Positions 22,291 to 35,347 of a DNA stretch of 64,000 bases are shown piece after piece. The stretch comes from Glossina fuscipes. Taxonomy: Eukaryota; Arthropoda; Insecta; Diptera; Glossinidae. Position numbers and translations under genes: made by a program. How positions within the stretch are numbered: the stretch's first letter is position 1; each line of letters starts with the position of its first letter. The DNA lies in assembly GCF_014805625.2 (NCBI RefSeq), contig NW_023998415.1, forward strand, positions 27,664,967 through 27,728,966, given 5' to 3'. The notes under the pieces are model-generated. The model did not search any database. It saw only the letters and a program-made list of their open reading frames with translations, and had not been told where the DNA came from.

Positions 22291-25200
22291 AAAATAGCGG
22301 TGTACGGTACGGTAATTAATAATCGGCCTTGTTTGACTTTAATATTAATTTTTATATGCTTAAGACTATGCACCTTTTTAACTTAATTCTGTAATATCAG
22401 GATTTCCAATGACACACAGGCCACAGGTGAAAAAAAATGGATGGATTAGAAACTACCGCAAGACTGATCGCAAAAGAGGAATTCGTTTATTTGAAATAAA
22501 TTCCAAAATTAAATTCGCACGAAAACAATATACGAATACAGTGAAGTGAAAGTCAATTCGTTTCACGCAGAATATTTGTTATAATAATATATGAAAATTT
22601 CTCTCTCACTTGCCTCGGACGCAAAATTCGGAGACATTGCTCAAAAGCTGCTGCGATATGCTTTACAATAAATTGAACTTGTGTGCTTAGTAACAAAATT
22701 CACTTATAAACATATCAAGAATTCTCTCACTTGCTAATATAGTAAGAGCTTTTTTCTTTAAAGTAACTAACCAATCCTTTAAAAATAGAGTGTGTAGAAA
22801 ATTTATGTTGCTTACTATCCACTCTTTTACTGTCATTAATTTACGACTTAAATTTTAACCCAGTCCAGCATCTGACAAACATCATTACCATATAAAGATA
22901 ATGGAGATGATGAGAATCGTCGCTTTTGCAACAAAAAAAAAAGGCAAGGAAACGAGAAATAGAAGGAAACAAAAGCTTCGCAAAAACGAGTTCGAGTTAT
23001 CGACAGTGCCACGGATAAGCGATTACATTTGTGAGGCATAAATGCGGTAAGGAAGATTAAGAAGCAATGGAACATCATCTATATAAATGGTTTGCCTCTT
23101 AGATAATTACTTAGGCTAACTAAAGCATAGTAGCACGCAACCTTTCTTGCTTGTACGAAAAGATTTTTTTCTTACTTTATGAAACGTAATAAAACAATTT
23201 TGAAAATTCCAAAATATTAGTGACTATCTATAAACATCCGTTCGCACCGTATGGAGCCTCTTTCCCGTATTTGTATTTTCTTTTTAGGCAAATGTAGTTC
23301 CTAGAGAACATTTATTTAGTTTCCATAAATTGACTTATTATCATTGTTACTGCTGCTGATAGATCCTAATTGATGCAAGTAAGTTACTAAAAATTATCGC
23401 ATGCAATATTTTTTTTAGATACCAATAAATAGCTACATTCTCTTATATTTTACTGTAATAGGCAATCGATTATGGATGGCAACGACACTCTTTTTTCCCA
23501 AATTTCTTTTCAGTGTATTGTGCACGTGCATAAGTAATTTGACAACACATGTATATTTTTTTATTTGGGTATATAAATTACAAGTGTTTGGATAAGCTCT
23601 AGTGGCTATACATATATATATATATATAGCTGGGCAAATGGAAATGTTTTTAAAAATTATCTCTTTAGAGGGTACTTTAAACCTAACATGTGTTCCCTAA
23701 ATGCAGTTTAGTGTCTCCTTTCCTTTTACTTCAATTTTGATGTTTTATTTCTTAGTCCTTTACAATAACAATCAAGAACGTGTCAACAGTTACATAAATG
23801 CGTATCACCAATAAAAAAAAAAAAAAAAACAGAGAAAACTTAATCCATTTACTGTGTTAATCTTAACCCATAAAACGTAAATTTATCTTTGGTAATCAGA
23901 TAAAATCTCTAGATCAAAACATTTCTTTTGTAATAGCTACCTAATGCTGCCTCTTTATTCAGTTTCTCAACTGTATTTTCCGATTAAGCAAGGTATTCCT
24001 CTTTGCCGGCCAATCCTTCTCTTTTAAAGTCGTCCCTTTTTAAAGACGTACCCTTTTTATCAGTGCAAAACACTGAGAAAGAAGCGTAACAAACAACACG
24101 AAAATGAATCTTGTCGACCCAAATCTTGTCTCTCCTTTTTTGCACACACATTCTAGACATTCATTTAGTGCGACATTTTAGGTTATATCACATATCGTAG
24201 TCTGTAGTCAGGCAAAGCTTAGTGAAGCGACTAGAGCGGCTGCGGTGCGGTACGGTATGAATTAAATTCATGTTCAAAATTTCACAGAAAAGCTGCAGTG
24301 TGCTGCAATAATTCTGGCGAATAGCCTCGCGCTTGATGCTACATATATACATACATACACAGATATATCGATAACCAAGCAAACCAAACTTACTAATTTT
24401 TGACCTACATATGGAAGTGCCGTACAAAGTGTACGAAAAAATATGCTGGTAGGCGCTAATTTTCCTATTTTTTGGATATTTTTTGGATTGAATTCTTCCT
24501 TAAATATATAGAAATAACATAAGAAATAATTATGATCGGGACAAAGTTGTAAACTAAACCAAAAATTCGATTTTCCGAATTAACTTATATAACCTTATAG
24601 GGGATAGTTAAAGCTTCGAATCTCTTTTCCTCGATATCAGGGCTTTCAAGACTGCTTCGAAATTTTAGGTTTGGCTTCAGAAAAAACATTGGATTTTCGA
24701 TATATTAAAAACCTTTGATTTTTTTGTTTATTTTGTTTGAGGTACAAACAAAACTGTGAACCATCATAATGCGACCAGAAAGACAATCAAAAGGCAAAAA
24801 AAAAAACAATTGTTTTTCGAGAGCAATCGTGCTTCCTGTTTGTTTTTAAAATATTTGAAGCAAAATTTTTGTATGTGCATTAAGATTTGACTTTCATCCG
24901 AAAAAACTTAATTAATGATTATATAGAAAAATTATCGTATGTTTAGTGCACACGAACAAGACGATATTAATCCCGAACTGACAAAACGAAAGTTGCAACT
25001 TTTTTAATCGTTGAAGTTAAGTGTCGCTGAATTAATCTCGCTTATATTTAGCCTATTTTGTTTATCGAAGTGTCAAAGAATAAAGATAATTACATAAGAA
25101 TGTCGTAAGAATAACTATCTTTGCATGATATCATCTAAGTCACAAATTATTACGCATGAAAGCGTTGTTACGTTATTCTGTTGCCGTACATTGATATTTG

Positions 25201-27099
25201 TCTTCAATAAGTAAGTTTTGGGAAATTGCGCAATTAACTTCTCTATTACGCATATGGAATGACGGTACATATATAATCTCATCAGTTACGCGAAATTGAA
25301 ACAACGCAAGTCTTCGCATTTACATTTTATGAAGAACTTGATCGACAATTATTTTTTGTCGAGTGAGGGACCGACCTAAAAATATCTATGTCACCACAAG
25401 ATTTTATGTGATTTTTCATTTCAATAGGTTTCCTTTCAATTTATTAATTTATATTAGTTTTGCTTAATTTGTTGTTATTGTAGAAATCTGCTCGCGAACA
25501 TGTGGGTACGTTTTTTGTACGTCTTTTTCTGTATCCGTTCATTTGTATGTGTATAATGAACAGATTGCCGTTGTCGTGCGTTACGCACACCGATCCACAT
25601 GAGTACAACGTGTCTACACATTTACGTAAATAACGCATGCATGCATGCATATACTTTTATATATGTATGATATATATATACATACATATATTATTTTACT
25701 CAGCCGGCATCTGTCTCTGCTTCTGTCTCGTATACAAAAAGTTTATTTGTATCATATGTGTGGATATTTATGAGTGGGACTTGACACTTGTCTTTGATTT
25801 AAATTCATTTAAAAAATGTAATAATAAATTTTTTTATGAGGTTCATTTTTTTTTCTTTTTTTTCTCTTTTTTTTTTTTTGTTCAACACAATATTTCTAAA
25901 TTAATTTTCGTTTATGGTATTGTTGATACAGATGTTGAAGATAAAAATGATAATATAAAATAAAAATGAAATCCGATAAGTATTATAGAAGAATAGCTGA
26001 ATAGCTATCGCGATGCATGTTACGGATTTAAGGTTGGAATCATTTAAAACAAATAAAAATTTTTATGTCGTCTAGAAGAGTACATTGAAATAATTGCTTT
26101 TCTTCCCTAATAACCTTATCCACACTCTCTGAACTGCCTTAACGTGCATACAGAGTAAAAATGACAACAATTTATTAATGAGCGATAATGGTAAGCGGGG
26201 AAGTAACAAATTTTTTATCCTGATCTTCGGTGAATGTACAAAAGTTCATTTTTTACTAATTTGTCTTCAGACTATTCTAGAAACAGCTTATTAAACTTGT
26301 TAATCCCTTGGGAAAATTCTATGATAAAGAAATTTGCCGATAAAAAACTTGCTTTTAATCTGGTCACGCTTACTACAACCCTGTTCGCTCATTATTGTCG
26401 AAATGGAAAGCTCTCATCAAAAAAATGGAAGAACAATCGCGCTAATAACCTCATTTAAAATTTGGTAAGCATTGTGTGGGAGGACATCTTTGGATATCAA
26501 AAAGCGTATGACACATCTATACCTGCTGGCGGATATAATCCCTTCGATGTTGAAGGTGAACGTCGGCATTGAAGATGATCAATTCTATAGTGTGCCATGA
26601 TCTGTGAGCATGGAATAAACCGAAAACGACGAAAAGAAAATCTCTGCAGGCCTGCTGGCATCCATTGCACCTCGCAACATTGTTTACAAGGTGAAATTTA
26701 AATAATTTAGTCACATAACCTACTGCCCGCTTCTATTTCCTAGATCCGTAATAAACAGTTCACAACCTAAACCTCTGCAGTGGAAACGAAGAAAAGGAAA
26801 CAGAAGAAACTTCTTTCGATACATCCGTTAACTTTTCTATACGAAGATTACCATTGCGGGAAATCAATAAGCATGAATGCACCTTACGCTCTCGGGCATA
26901 TGCATACTGGTAACGTCTTATATTGTTCTAGTAAACACATCTCTTACGTCTGTTGCTCACTAATCTGTCTTTCTCGTTTATCTTTATTTATAAGTTTTCA
27001 CTATAATTAAATCCTTCTTTAACCCTTACATAAGGATGCGAAGAGATTTTTGTTTCGTGTTTTTTTTCCGCGTTTGTGTGCCTGTGTGTGTGTTTTTTT
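22291..27099. other. AT-rich non-coding stretch, no gene seen
   Basis: No supported gene over 4.8 kb. (TA)n at 23610-23628 and scattered A/T runs are present. ORFs at 22848-23078, 24188-24427, 25637-25963 and 26517-26714 were inspected. The last, minus strand, is GC-raised with several Cys/His residues (NNVARCNGCQQACRDF) but no consistent zinc-binding spacing. Confidence 0.6.
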
Positions 27100-27745
27100 T
27101 TGCTATGCGAACTAGAAATCTCCGAAATATACAACCGACCCATGCCAGGAGCATGCCTAATTCGCCATTCCTGGTGCCTATGTGCTAAAACTATCCTGCA
27201 CACACAATTCGTCTACTACTCTCCTCCGCAGGACCACCGTTAGGCATTACTTTACTGGTTGGTGTTATTTCGCACTTTTGGAATCTTAGTGGATTGCCTT
27301 ATTGGTTTGCATTGCCTCCTCTTCTCACCTGCTGCCTTTGCAAGTGTTGCAGTTCTCGGAGCACCTCAAATATGAATCCATCTGCTACATTCTACACTTC
27401 CACACTTCATCACGCCTTGGGGCTATCTCCGCTCAAACCCTGTTCTTCGTTTGGTATAAGTGCGAACGTCCATCCGCCGTTCACCGCTTTTTCCCTGCAC
27501 TCTTTGCAGTAACTGCAATAGTTATATCATCCGTGAAGCCAACAATCGCTGCATCCACCGCAAGCTGCAACCACAGAATATCGTCATGCATTATGTTCCG
27601 TAGTAGTGGACCAAGGATTGATCCTTGTGGGACCCCATTCTTAATTTCTGCACCTACTTGAAAGCGTCTTTGACGTCCACCGTGATCACGCCGCAAATAG
27701 TTCTTCTCCCCTCGACAGACTCGCCGAGTCTACTTCTCAAAGGCT
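27100..27745 (-). pseudogene. R1/LOA-like reverse transcriptase with internal deletion
   Basis: On the minus strand, TVDVKDAF at about 27660-27690 matches RT motif A (first catalytic Asp), but the next residues, a few codons later, are GVPQGSILGPLL (motif B) at about 27610-27650. The roughly hundred residues that normally separate them are missing. Then comes AAIVGFTDDITIAV at about 27520-27560, the motif C block with the DD pair retained. Further down, about 27220-27260, MPNGGPAEESSRR matches the MPNxGGPxxxxRR block found downstream in this type of ORF2. Stops and frameshifts separate the pieces. It is a truncated dead copy; an R1/LOA-type clade fits best, but Jockey is not excluded. Confidence 0.8.
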
Positions 27746-29173
27746 GATGGTTGTAAAAATTGAAATGCAAACGAATTAACTTCCAAAGCAGATGTTATCT
27801 GCTTGCAACTATCGTCCCTCTCACACTAAATGAACGTACGTCCTGCTGAGTTGAAATTTTGAATGGCCAACATAATCAATGCAAACATGGGTGTGTCCTT
27901 GACAAATCTAAATGTCGCACAAGTAGAACTCTGTAACTTACTACATATCCATAACAGTTAATGATTTAAGACTCGTGCATCTTATTTCTAAATCGAGTTA
28001 AAATCTTAACGTTATCGGCCGACTGACACGTTCACCTGTCTGTATTGATTTTAGGTCGTGGATATCAAAGATTCAGTCCAGGTCTGATGTAAATTCTTTA
28101 GTGACTTCATTTGTTGTAATGTTTTGCTTTTTTTCGAACTTTGCTAGAATTAGTCATCGACAGCATATAGTGAAAGGTATTTGTATCATAGCTCGTAAAC
28201 AATAGTTAATGCCCTTAGATTCCAAACCATTAACCCATTTGGTTGATGTGTAACAAATTCTAAAAGCACTGACTGTGTCTGCCTGTCTGCAACTGCGATG
28301 CATTTCTTTACTTCTCATTAAGTTAAGTCGATCGGCAATGTTATTAACCGTCGCTAAAATTATTCGGGAGTTATTAGTTTACCTGTTTTTGTATCATTTC
28401 TCGTTTCTGCCGTCTTTTTTCTGCTTTCGTTTGACAAATGCAAAACTGATGTTATTGTTGATGTTGGTGGGTTTTTGTGCGTTGCTATGAGTATACATTA
28501 ATATTTATATATATATATATTTTTTTGTTTTTTAATTTATTAAAAACTATTATTAATAGGGACGTCAGCATAGTCATCATCATCGGCATGACCATCGCAT
28601 TCAGTTTAGACATTTAACCTTTATAGCAAATGGGCAATCGTTTTAAATCATCGGTAATTCTGTAATTGCCAACAATGTGAACAGCGGCAGCCAACGGCAA
28701 TAATCCGTTACGCATCAAATGTTTTCAATTTTTTTTTTTTAATGCGCTTTTTAAAAAGATATTACGAAAGCACCTCTCAAACTGCTGCCGCATACATAAT
28801 CGTCATAACTCCTTCTCTCTCTCTCTGTCTTCTTTCTCTTTCGCTCAACTTACAGCCACCGTAAGGACAAAGGAAATCGAACAAGTTGAGTAACATGTGG
28901 TTATATTCAGTAGTAGCTGTCAGTAAGTCGAGGCAGCAATTATTCATTCTTTTTGTTTCTTAATAATTAAACACACTCACAACTATGGAATCAGTAAATA
29001 AAACGAATATACCTATAAAAGTAGATTTAAATGTGATTAATTTTTTTTTTTTTTTTTTTTTTGTTTTTGCACCATTTTAAGATAAACTTTTTAAAAATGT
29101 TTTTTTTTTTTTTTTTTTTTTTTTTGTTATTTTTGTTTTTTTTTTTAATTGGCACTTTAATTATAATTTTAAA

Positions 29174-29205
<32 letters not shown>

Positions 29206-29689
29206 GAATGACTAATACGTAAAAGTAACTGGTTGTGGTGAATTGTATAAATTTTTTATTTCAGCTGACAACTATATACTTCAATTATTCAGGGCCGATA
29301 CGTTTGGGTAACTCCGGATAATTTCCATGAAGCTGGCAGTTTTCGAATCATTTAATACAATTAATTTATTCCAAAAAAAATGAGTCGTTGAGATGCCGCT
29401 CAGTTGCACTTAAACACCTTTGTATCTAAACATTCCCCGGTATATTCTAGATAAAGAAAAAAAAAAAACGAAGAAAATTATTTTCGATCGTGACCGAATC
29501 TCTTCTATTCATCATCGTTATCCTAAAAAAGATTAAAAAAAAAGTACAAGAACTAAATCTTCAAGCTCTATAATATGGAGTCTGGGCGGCCGATTTTGTT
29601 CTATCTTCAAAATAAAAGTTTTTTTAGTATAAGGCGTGTCCCTTGGATAGTTTACGACACTTCCGAATTTTTTTTTGTAAATTCGTAAC
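27746..29689. other. AT-rich non-coding stretch with a triple poly-T cluster
   Basis: No supported gene. The part immediately adjoining the RT fossil may hold more of its 5' region, but I could not align it. At 29041-29205 three long T tracts occur within 165 bp. Confidence 0.55.
29041..29205. repeat. Cluster of three long poly-T tracts
   Basis: T runs of more than 20 nt start at about 29041, 29101 and 29178, separated by AT-rich spacers that each contain TTTTTA or TTTTAA-like sequence. Length differences between them make a simple tandem duplication uncertain. Confidence 0.9.
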
Positions 29690-29729
29690 CAATATTTTCG
29701 TTTCCGCTAACGGGCGAATGCTTACCAAA

Positions 29730-29835
29730 AATTAGAACAGACGGACATTCTTAGGTGTATTTCGGATATGAAACTGACCAAGAACTTATACACTTTACGG
29801 GCTTTTTGAAGCTTGCTGGTGTGCGTTATGATTAA
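29730..29835 (+). repeat. Dispersed repeat family A, short partial copy
   Basis: It carries the conserved order ACAGACGGACATTCTTA, then a gap, then GACCAAGAACTTATACACTTTA and a GGGCTTTTTGAAGCTTGCT block ending in a GTGCGTTA box. The same order is seen in the neighbouring copy at 30010-30310. Confidence 0.55.
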
Positions 29836-30009
29836 ACTTCGTTCCATATTACATACCATAAAATTGAGTAGGTGTGGCCAAGTTTTTCAATTTTGTACAG
29901 TTATTACAGTGCCGTTCATAGAATGTTTGTTGAAATTTGTTATAGATTTATATGCTATAGTTTATGAGTAATTAACGAAAAACCAATTTTTTATTCCTTT
30001 TGTAAAACA

Positions 30010-30310
30010 GAGGTGTTCTCACTGCACGTAATACGGTACGCGTGTCCTTCGATCAATTTCGTCGATTTTCAATATCAACCTGCGTGCGAGTACTTCCAAT
30101 GTTTCTGCCAAATTTAAAGTCGAGAGCCTTATTTTGGTGGTCAGGACAATGTTCACATCAGACATTTGGCGGACAGGCGAACATGCTTAAATCGCTCCAG
30201 AATTTGATGCTGATTAAGGATTTATATACTTTATGGGTTTTCTGAAGCTTCCTTCGGAGCGCTGCAAACGTTTTGACAAAACGAATTGACCCCTTGGTGA
30301 TGGGTATAGA
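30010..30310 (+). repeat. Dispersed repeat family A copy
   Basis: Blocks in order: TTCGATCAATTTCGTCGATT, TCAATATCAACCTGCGTGCG, a TGTTTCTGCCAAATTTAAAG block, GGACAGGCGAACATGCTTAA, ATTAAGGATTTATATACTTT, GAAGCTTCCTTCGGAGCGCT and a terminal GGTGATGGGTATAGAAA. The same succession is found at 61880-62175. No protein is encoded; ORF 30042-30245 is incidental. Confidence 0.75.
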
Positions 30311-30559
30311 AAGTAAAATTGTTTTCTTCAAGATTTTTGCAGAATTTTTCCAGGGGCACGTATAAGTCGCATTGCAATTGCATAAGGTGACATTTCGGAT
30401 GAAATCTTTTTCAATAAATTGATAGATCTTTCAAAAAACTGATTCATAACAACAGTATTAGTCCTTAAGCTAAAATGTGTTTTTATACAAAAATTTCCTT
30501 AATAATAACTAATATTGTTAAACTGCCGTCAAGTAGAAAAGTTGACGTAGAAATTTTCA

Positions 30560-31335
30560 GGGTCGCCCACATAAACTTATGGTCTAAAGGAGATTGTGGA
30601 TAGGGTAAGGTGTAAACTAGACCATGGAATAATATCAGCCCGCCCGGTAGGAAAGTTTATAGAATTCGTCTGTCTGCATAAGGGCTTCTGTACGGGTATT
30701 TTTTGAGTGTAATTGTCTGTAGTGTGTTTGTTCGATAAAAAACGAAACCCTTCCACCACTGCCGAATGCCCCGAAAGAAAGTCTCTCTTGCATTTTACCC
30801 GAACTGGAGATGTAAAGTGGTGATTATTTTTAGAATCTCAAGTGCAAAAATCTAAGCGTAAACGTAGGGTTACCATCTTTATCAATTGCGAGACTAAATC
30901 GCTTTTTCAGAGCCAGAACAGTGTGATCTGTTATTTCTTAATGTCCTAATGGTTCATAGCAAACGCTACCAACAACAATTACTCGATTTAAATCTTATTT
31001 AACAAAACTTCCATTCGTCCGTCGATTGGTAAAAGCAGTTCACCACAAATTAGAAGTACGTAACTGCGAAGTACTAGACCATATGGCTTACTCAACACCA
31101 CACTCAAGTTCTTCTGATTATTATTTATTTGCATGGATGGGCTGGCTACGCATTTACGCAGTTCGATGACTGGTTTGCCTCAAACGGGAAACAGTTTTTT
31201 GCCGTGACATCCACAAGTTGTTAGACAGGTGGGCAAACAGTACACATGGCTAGCAATGGGTAATACTTCGAATAAAATATCTTTTATCATTTTCATATAA
31301 CAAACGTGTATTTTTCTTACAAAATTGCTGGTACG
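30560..31335 (+). pseudogene. mariner transposase remnant, C-terminal part
   Basis: Reading all plus frames gives, in order: a weak match to the middle of mariner transposase near 30730-30840; RYQQQLLDLN at about 30970-31000, a block preceding the second catalytic region in some mariners; CEVLDHMAYSTPHSSSSDYY at about 31063-31124 with LF following, the conserved block that carries the third catalytic Asp; DDWFASNGKQFF in a shifted frame; RDIHKLLDRW; and ASNG-stop-YFE-stop at the C-terminus, where functional members read DGQYFE. Several stops and at least two frameshifts make it non-functional. Terminal inverted repeats were not found. Confidence 0.85.
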
Positions 31336-31723
31336 TCAGAAGCGCATTACATTCTTGAAAGTTTTTTCTTGATCAATCAATTTTTAAGAAGCTTGAAGAA
31401 CAGACTGCATCGATTTCATGATCCGACGAAGATTTTTTTCCTATTAAACATCTTCTTAATGTCATAAAGATGATTCGTTTTTCTGTCTAATAGTAGCATC
31501 AATAACTTACATTGAAAAGATATGAACATGATTTTATTCAGACCCACGCACGCGCATATAAGCCTATTAACTGCTACTAATTGATTGACAGTCAGACAAA
31601 AGCGTACGTGTGTATAATAACAGACTAACATTTGTATATAAAAACTATTCATCTTAACTACGGCAATGAAAACGATGACGACGATAACGGGGCATTCAAA
31701 AAAATTTACTTGTTTTTATAAAA

Positions 31724-31766
<43 letters not shown>

Positions 31767-32954
31767 TATTTATAAATGATCAAGAAAATATACGTCCGTT
31801 AAATCTAAAGACTGCTAACGTTTAATGCCTCATTAAAGTTATACAAATAAAACAGTAACACAAAATTGTTATGAATCATTATTCAGTGTATTAAAAAAAA
31901 AAACAAAAATGCCAAAACAAAAGAAAAGAAATTAAACGTTATAAACGTCCGCACACAAAGCTTCAAACGAAACGTAAATAAATGAGTTTACTCCAATAAA
32001 ATTAGGTCAAGTTTTTATGGCTCCCTCTCAGGTGATTATGTTATACTCTGCGTTTTTTGGTCATTTTCGGGATGTTTGTGCCGTGTGTGTGTGTGTGTGT
32101 GTGTGTGGGTGTGTGTGTGTGTGTGTGGTCTTTTTTCAGAGAATTGCTCTGACCGGGGGAGCTCCGTAAGTCAATATAAAATAGAGAGTACCGCCATTTG
32201 CTCTCAGAAAAAAAAACACGTTCGATTAACCGTTAATCACGTTATATTAATCTGAAGAATACTATCTATAAGGGCTATATTAAAGATGATAAATCTATTA
32301 AGAAATTCTTTTTGCAATCATTTCCTATCCATTTTCTAATAGTGCAAATAGTGTCGCACATTAGAAGGGAATAAAAAAACTCAAATGAAATCCTGGAAGA
32401 ATAGGCAGCAATTTCATCTCCAAGAGTGCCATCAACGGTATTGTAGCGATTACCAGGAGCAAATATAATTGTATTTCAATATGCTTGCACCAGCGTCTAA
32501 GGTTGTCGGCTTTATTGAAAACCATTAGTTGGTAGTCAGAATCCATTGCCTACTTGGCCACTCAGGCGGATCAAAATATGCTTTCATTTAAGACGTTTGC
32601 AGAACAGAAACTTTTGGCTCTTTATATGAACTTTAATTGTAGTTAGACAGCAAAACAAGCAGACAATTTTACATATATATATATATATAATTTTCTATAT
32701 ATATATATTCCCAAATTCAAAATATAAATTGTGGTCCTGGATCGTTTTATCATTCCATTTCGAACGTTTAATCCTTCGGAATAACCATTACTAAGCACGT
32801 GTATATTCGTGAGTATACATAGACTAAAGAAGATAAAAAAATAAAAATTAGAAAAATACGAAAACATGAGAGATAAAAAACCATTCATAGAATACTTTCT
32901 TCCCGGTGCAGAATGTGCAGAAGCACATGATTTTCAAATTGAGAAAAAATTATT
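31336..32954. other. AT-rich non-coding stretch with microsatellites
   Basis: No supported gene. It contains a poly-A/(TA)n compound at 31720-31760, (GT)n at 32083-32127 with one GGG interruption, and short (TA)n at 32672-32710. ORFs at 31416-31652, 32361-32546 and 32643-32888 have no recognisable features. Confidence 0.65.
32083..32127. repeat. (GT)n microsatellite
   Basis: About 22 GT units with a single GGGT interruption; alternating purine-pyrimidine sequence. Confidence 0.95.
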
Positions 32955-33390
32955 AAAACAAGTAAGAACATTATTATGTTTACATTAAGGCCGAGAGTTG
33001 AGTAACCTACGCCATCTCGTCTCAAGAAATTTTTCATTGATTTTATTAATAATAAAAACCAATAATAATTCCTTGCTCCGCCTCCTGTAGAGGTAAACTT
33101 TTCATTGCACTTTTTATATAAACCATGAACTGACTTAGTCCAAATTTAGCAAAATTATTTTTCTCTTTAAAGATTCCTCAGCAATTTTCGTCTTAAGGCA
33201 ATAAAAAATTGATTTTCTTGCCATAGAGAGAGGCTTACTTTGGTGAGCATACTTTGGTTCGTACTGTGGCGTTCAAAACATCGACCCATATTATCTAAAG
33301 TTGTTATAATGACTTTTCCCAAATAGGGCTTTATACGAGGGGCGGTTGTAAAAACGATCCAAACCAAATCGTTTCTAATAGGATTAGTCT
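32955..33390 (+). repeat. Dispersed repeat family B/C, probable 5' portion
   Basis: It starts with AACAAGTAAGAACATTATTA followed by AAGGCCGAGAGTTGAGTAACC, resembling 49950-50000 (GACCGACTCTTAAATACC). Both copies then carry a similar block: GAACTGACTTAGTCCAAATT at about 33127 and GAACCGACTTGGTCCATATT at about 50104. The start mirrors the CCGAATATAAT-TTTCTTAC end motif seen on the opposite strand elsewhere. A 66-codon ORF on the minus strand is incidental. Confidence 0.45.
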
Positions 33391-33993
33391 ACGGGTCAAA
33401 AGACATCACGATACTAATTTGCATTAAAATATCTCAACAATTGCGACAAGTGAGTTGAACACAAAAATATATGGGCAACCATCAGAGGGTCAAGTTTAAG
33501 TTGATTCGGCAAATGATTTTAGGTCAAACAGTGTAATAAAAGTTGGATCTGTGTTAAGCGTCTCTCTTCTGGGGTCTTATATTCGAGTCCACACACGCAA
33601 TATACCCTATATAGCAAATGATCTAAGATACAAAAAAAGATACATTCACATCGAACATCTGTTAAATTTTAATTAAAAAAGGAATCACGATAAAGGCGAT
33701 CGCAAATTCGATTTGATTCAGGTAAACACACCTCCAGTTATTATTTCGAAATGAAACAAAGAACTTTTGCAAAATTAATGGAGAAATTGAAAAAAAAAAA
33801 TTAACAAAAAAAAGCAACAATTTATATGCATGCGTCTGTAACCTTATTTACAACTTGACAAGATGTCAATTTAATTAAAGAGCAATGCCTTCCTGCGATA
33901 TACAAGTGAGAAATTTTCTCAAATTGGGTTAAAAGAATGAACTGCCTGCCGTTGACGTAAACGATTTGCTTAATCCGCAGTAAGTAATAAAAA

Positions 33994-34033
<40 letters not shown>

Positions 34034-34619
34034 TTCAGTTATATATAAATTTCTGTATAACAAATCGTTTGTTTATATTATAATATGTATGCGGCATATG
34101 CGAAAAACACGATTCCAGCATTTGTAATATATAAACTTCTAACTAATTATTATGCCCAACGGGCTGCCAACATTAAACTAACATGTGTCTAATTTATAAT
34201 AAAGACTAAGGCACTGATATGACACTCTGGAGTTTTTTAAATACAACAACAACAACTACATGGCAGTAATTGAAATTAAGGTACATTTATGCATACAACA
34301 ATACTAAAAATCGATATCAGTAAAAAGACAATTTCAAAATCAATCTCTACTTGGCAACGAACATGACAGAACAACAACTTCGTTAAAACTACCATCGATA
34401 GCATCGATATCGTAACGACACCGGACTAATGGAATTGAACGAAAAAAAAAAAAAAAAATGAAGAAAACATTTCTATTTCACAATTGAATAATAATTACCA
34501 TAGAATAGATATTAAATAGCGCACGTTAACCAATGTAGTGCAGACAGGCGCGTGTGAAAGAAGAAAACGATTTCATTTTTTGCAAAATTTTTATATAAAA
34601 ATTTCAAAAACACAAAAAT
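33391..34619. other. AT-rich non-coding stretch, no gene seen
   Basis: No supported gene. It contains a poly-A plus (TA)n compound at 33990-34030 and a CAACAA patch at 34242-34256. Confidence 0.65.
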
Positions 34620-34760
34620 TAAGAAGTAAGAAGAAACTCATATTCGGCGGGGACCGAACCTCCCATACCCACCTCTATGCTTTTCGCATTGCAATCTCCA
34701 AGTTCTTTTCTTTGATACCCATATCGCTGGTATTATTAAGAAAAAAATTAATCAGGGTGT
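34620..34760 (-). repeat. Repeat end with CCGCCGAATAT motif
   Basis: On the minus strand GGTGGGTATGGGAGGTTCGG is followed by CCGCCGAATATGAGTTTCTT and CTTAC, matching the GGCCGAATATAATTTTCTTAC end at 36514-36535. GGTTCGGTCCC looks like a tRNA B-box, but no A-box was found at the right distance. Confidence 0.4.
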
Positions 34761-34959
34761 CTACCATATTCAGTTTTAAATTCACCCATTTTTGGGCAGA
34801 TAATATATTTTTATTTGAGGAACATACAAAATAGTTTTAAGCGTTTTGTCTTCTTTGCCTTATGATAAATAAGCATTTAACCTCAAAAAAGTGAAAATAC
34901 TTAAATTTAATTACTCGTAATTTTGTGTGGGCACGGCCGATTGTGTCCACTTTTGGACT

Positions 34960-35347
34960 TAGTGGACTTCTAACTTTAATAATTTCCGAGTAACGAGCAG
35001 AAATCCAAAAATTTTTGTTAGAAAAAATTGAGTTGCGTTCATTTTACGATCCACTGCGCGCTTCTGCTCTGACCAATTTGGCCCATTTTCAATACCAACC
35101 TGCGTGCAAAAGCTTTCAATGCTTCTAGTCGATATCATCATTTTTGCAACCACGAGAGTGCCAACAATAAACACCACACAGACGCACAGACGGACAGGCA
35201 TGGCTAACTCAACTCAGGATTTCACACTGGTCAAGAATATATATATATACTTTGTGGGGTCTGTGAAGCCTCCTTTGGTTGTTACATATATTATGGAAAG
35301 AAACAAACTGAGTATACCTCACATTTTACAGTGGTGGGCATAAAAAT
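34960..35347 (+). repeat. Dispersed repeat family A copy (long)
   Basis: It aligns by eye over nearly 390 bp with 54340-54715: the CTAACTTTAATAATTTC start, a TTGCGTTCATTTTACG/CAGTTTACG block, CCATTTTCAATACCAAC, GCAACCACGAGAGTGCCAAC (identical in both), CACAGACGGACAGGCAT-like, and a GTGGTGGGCATAAAAA end. No open frame covers it and no terminal inverted repeats were found. Confidence 0.75.

Noticed and set aside
34640..34700. A possible minus-strand tRNA gene suggested by GGTTCGGTCCC
   Set aside because: Only the B-box-like part is present; no A-box or cloverleaf could be drawn, and the flanks match a repeat end.
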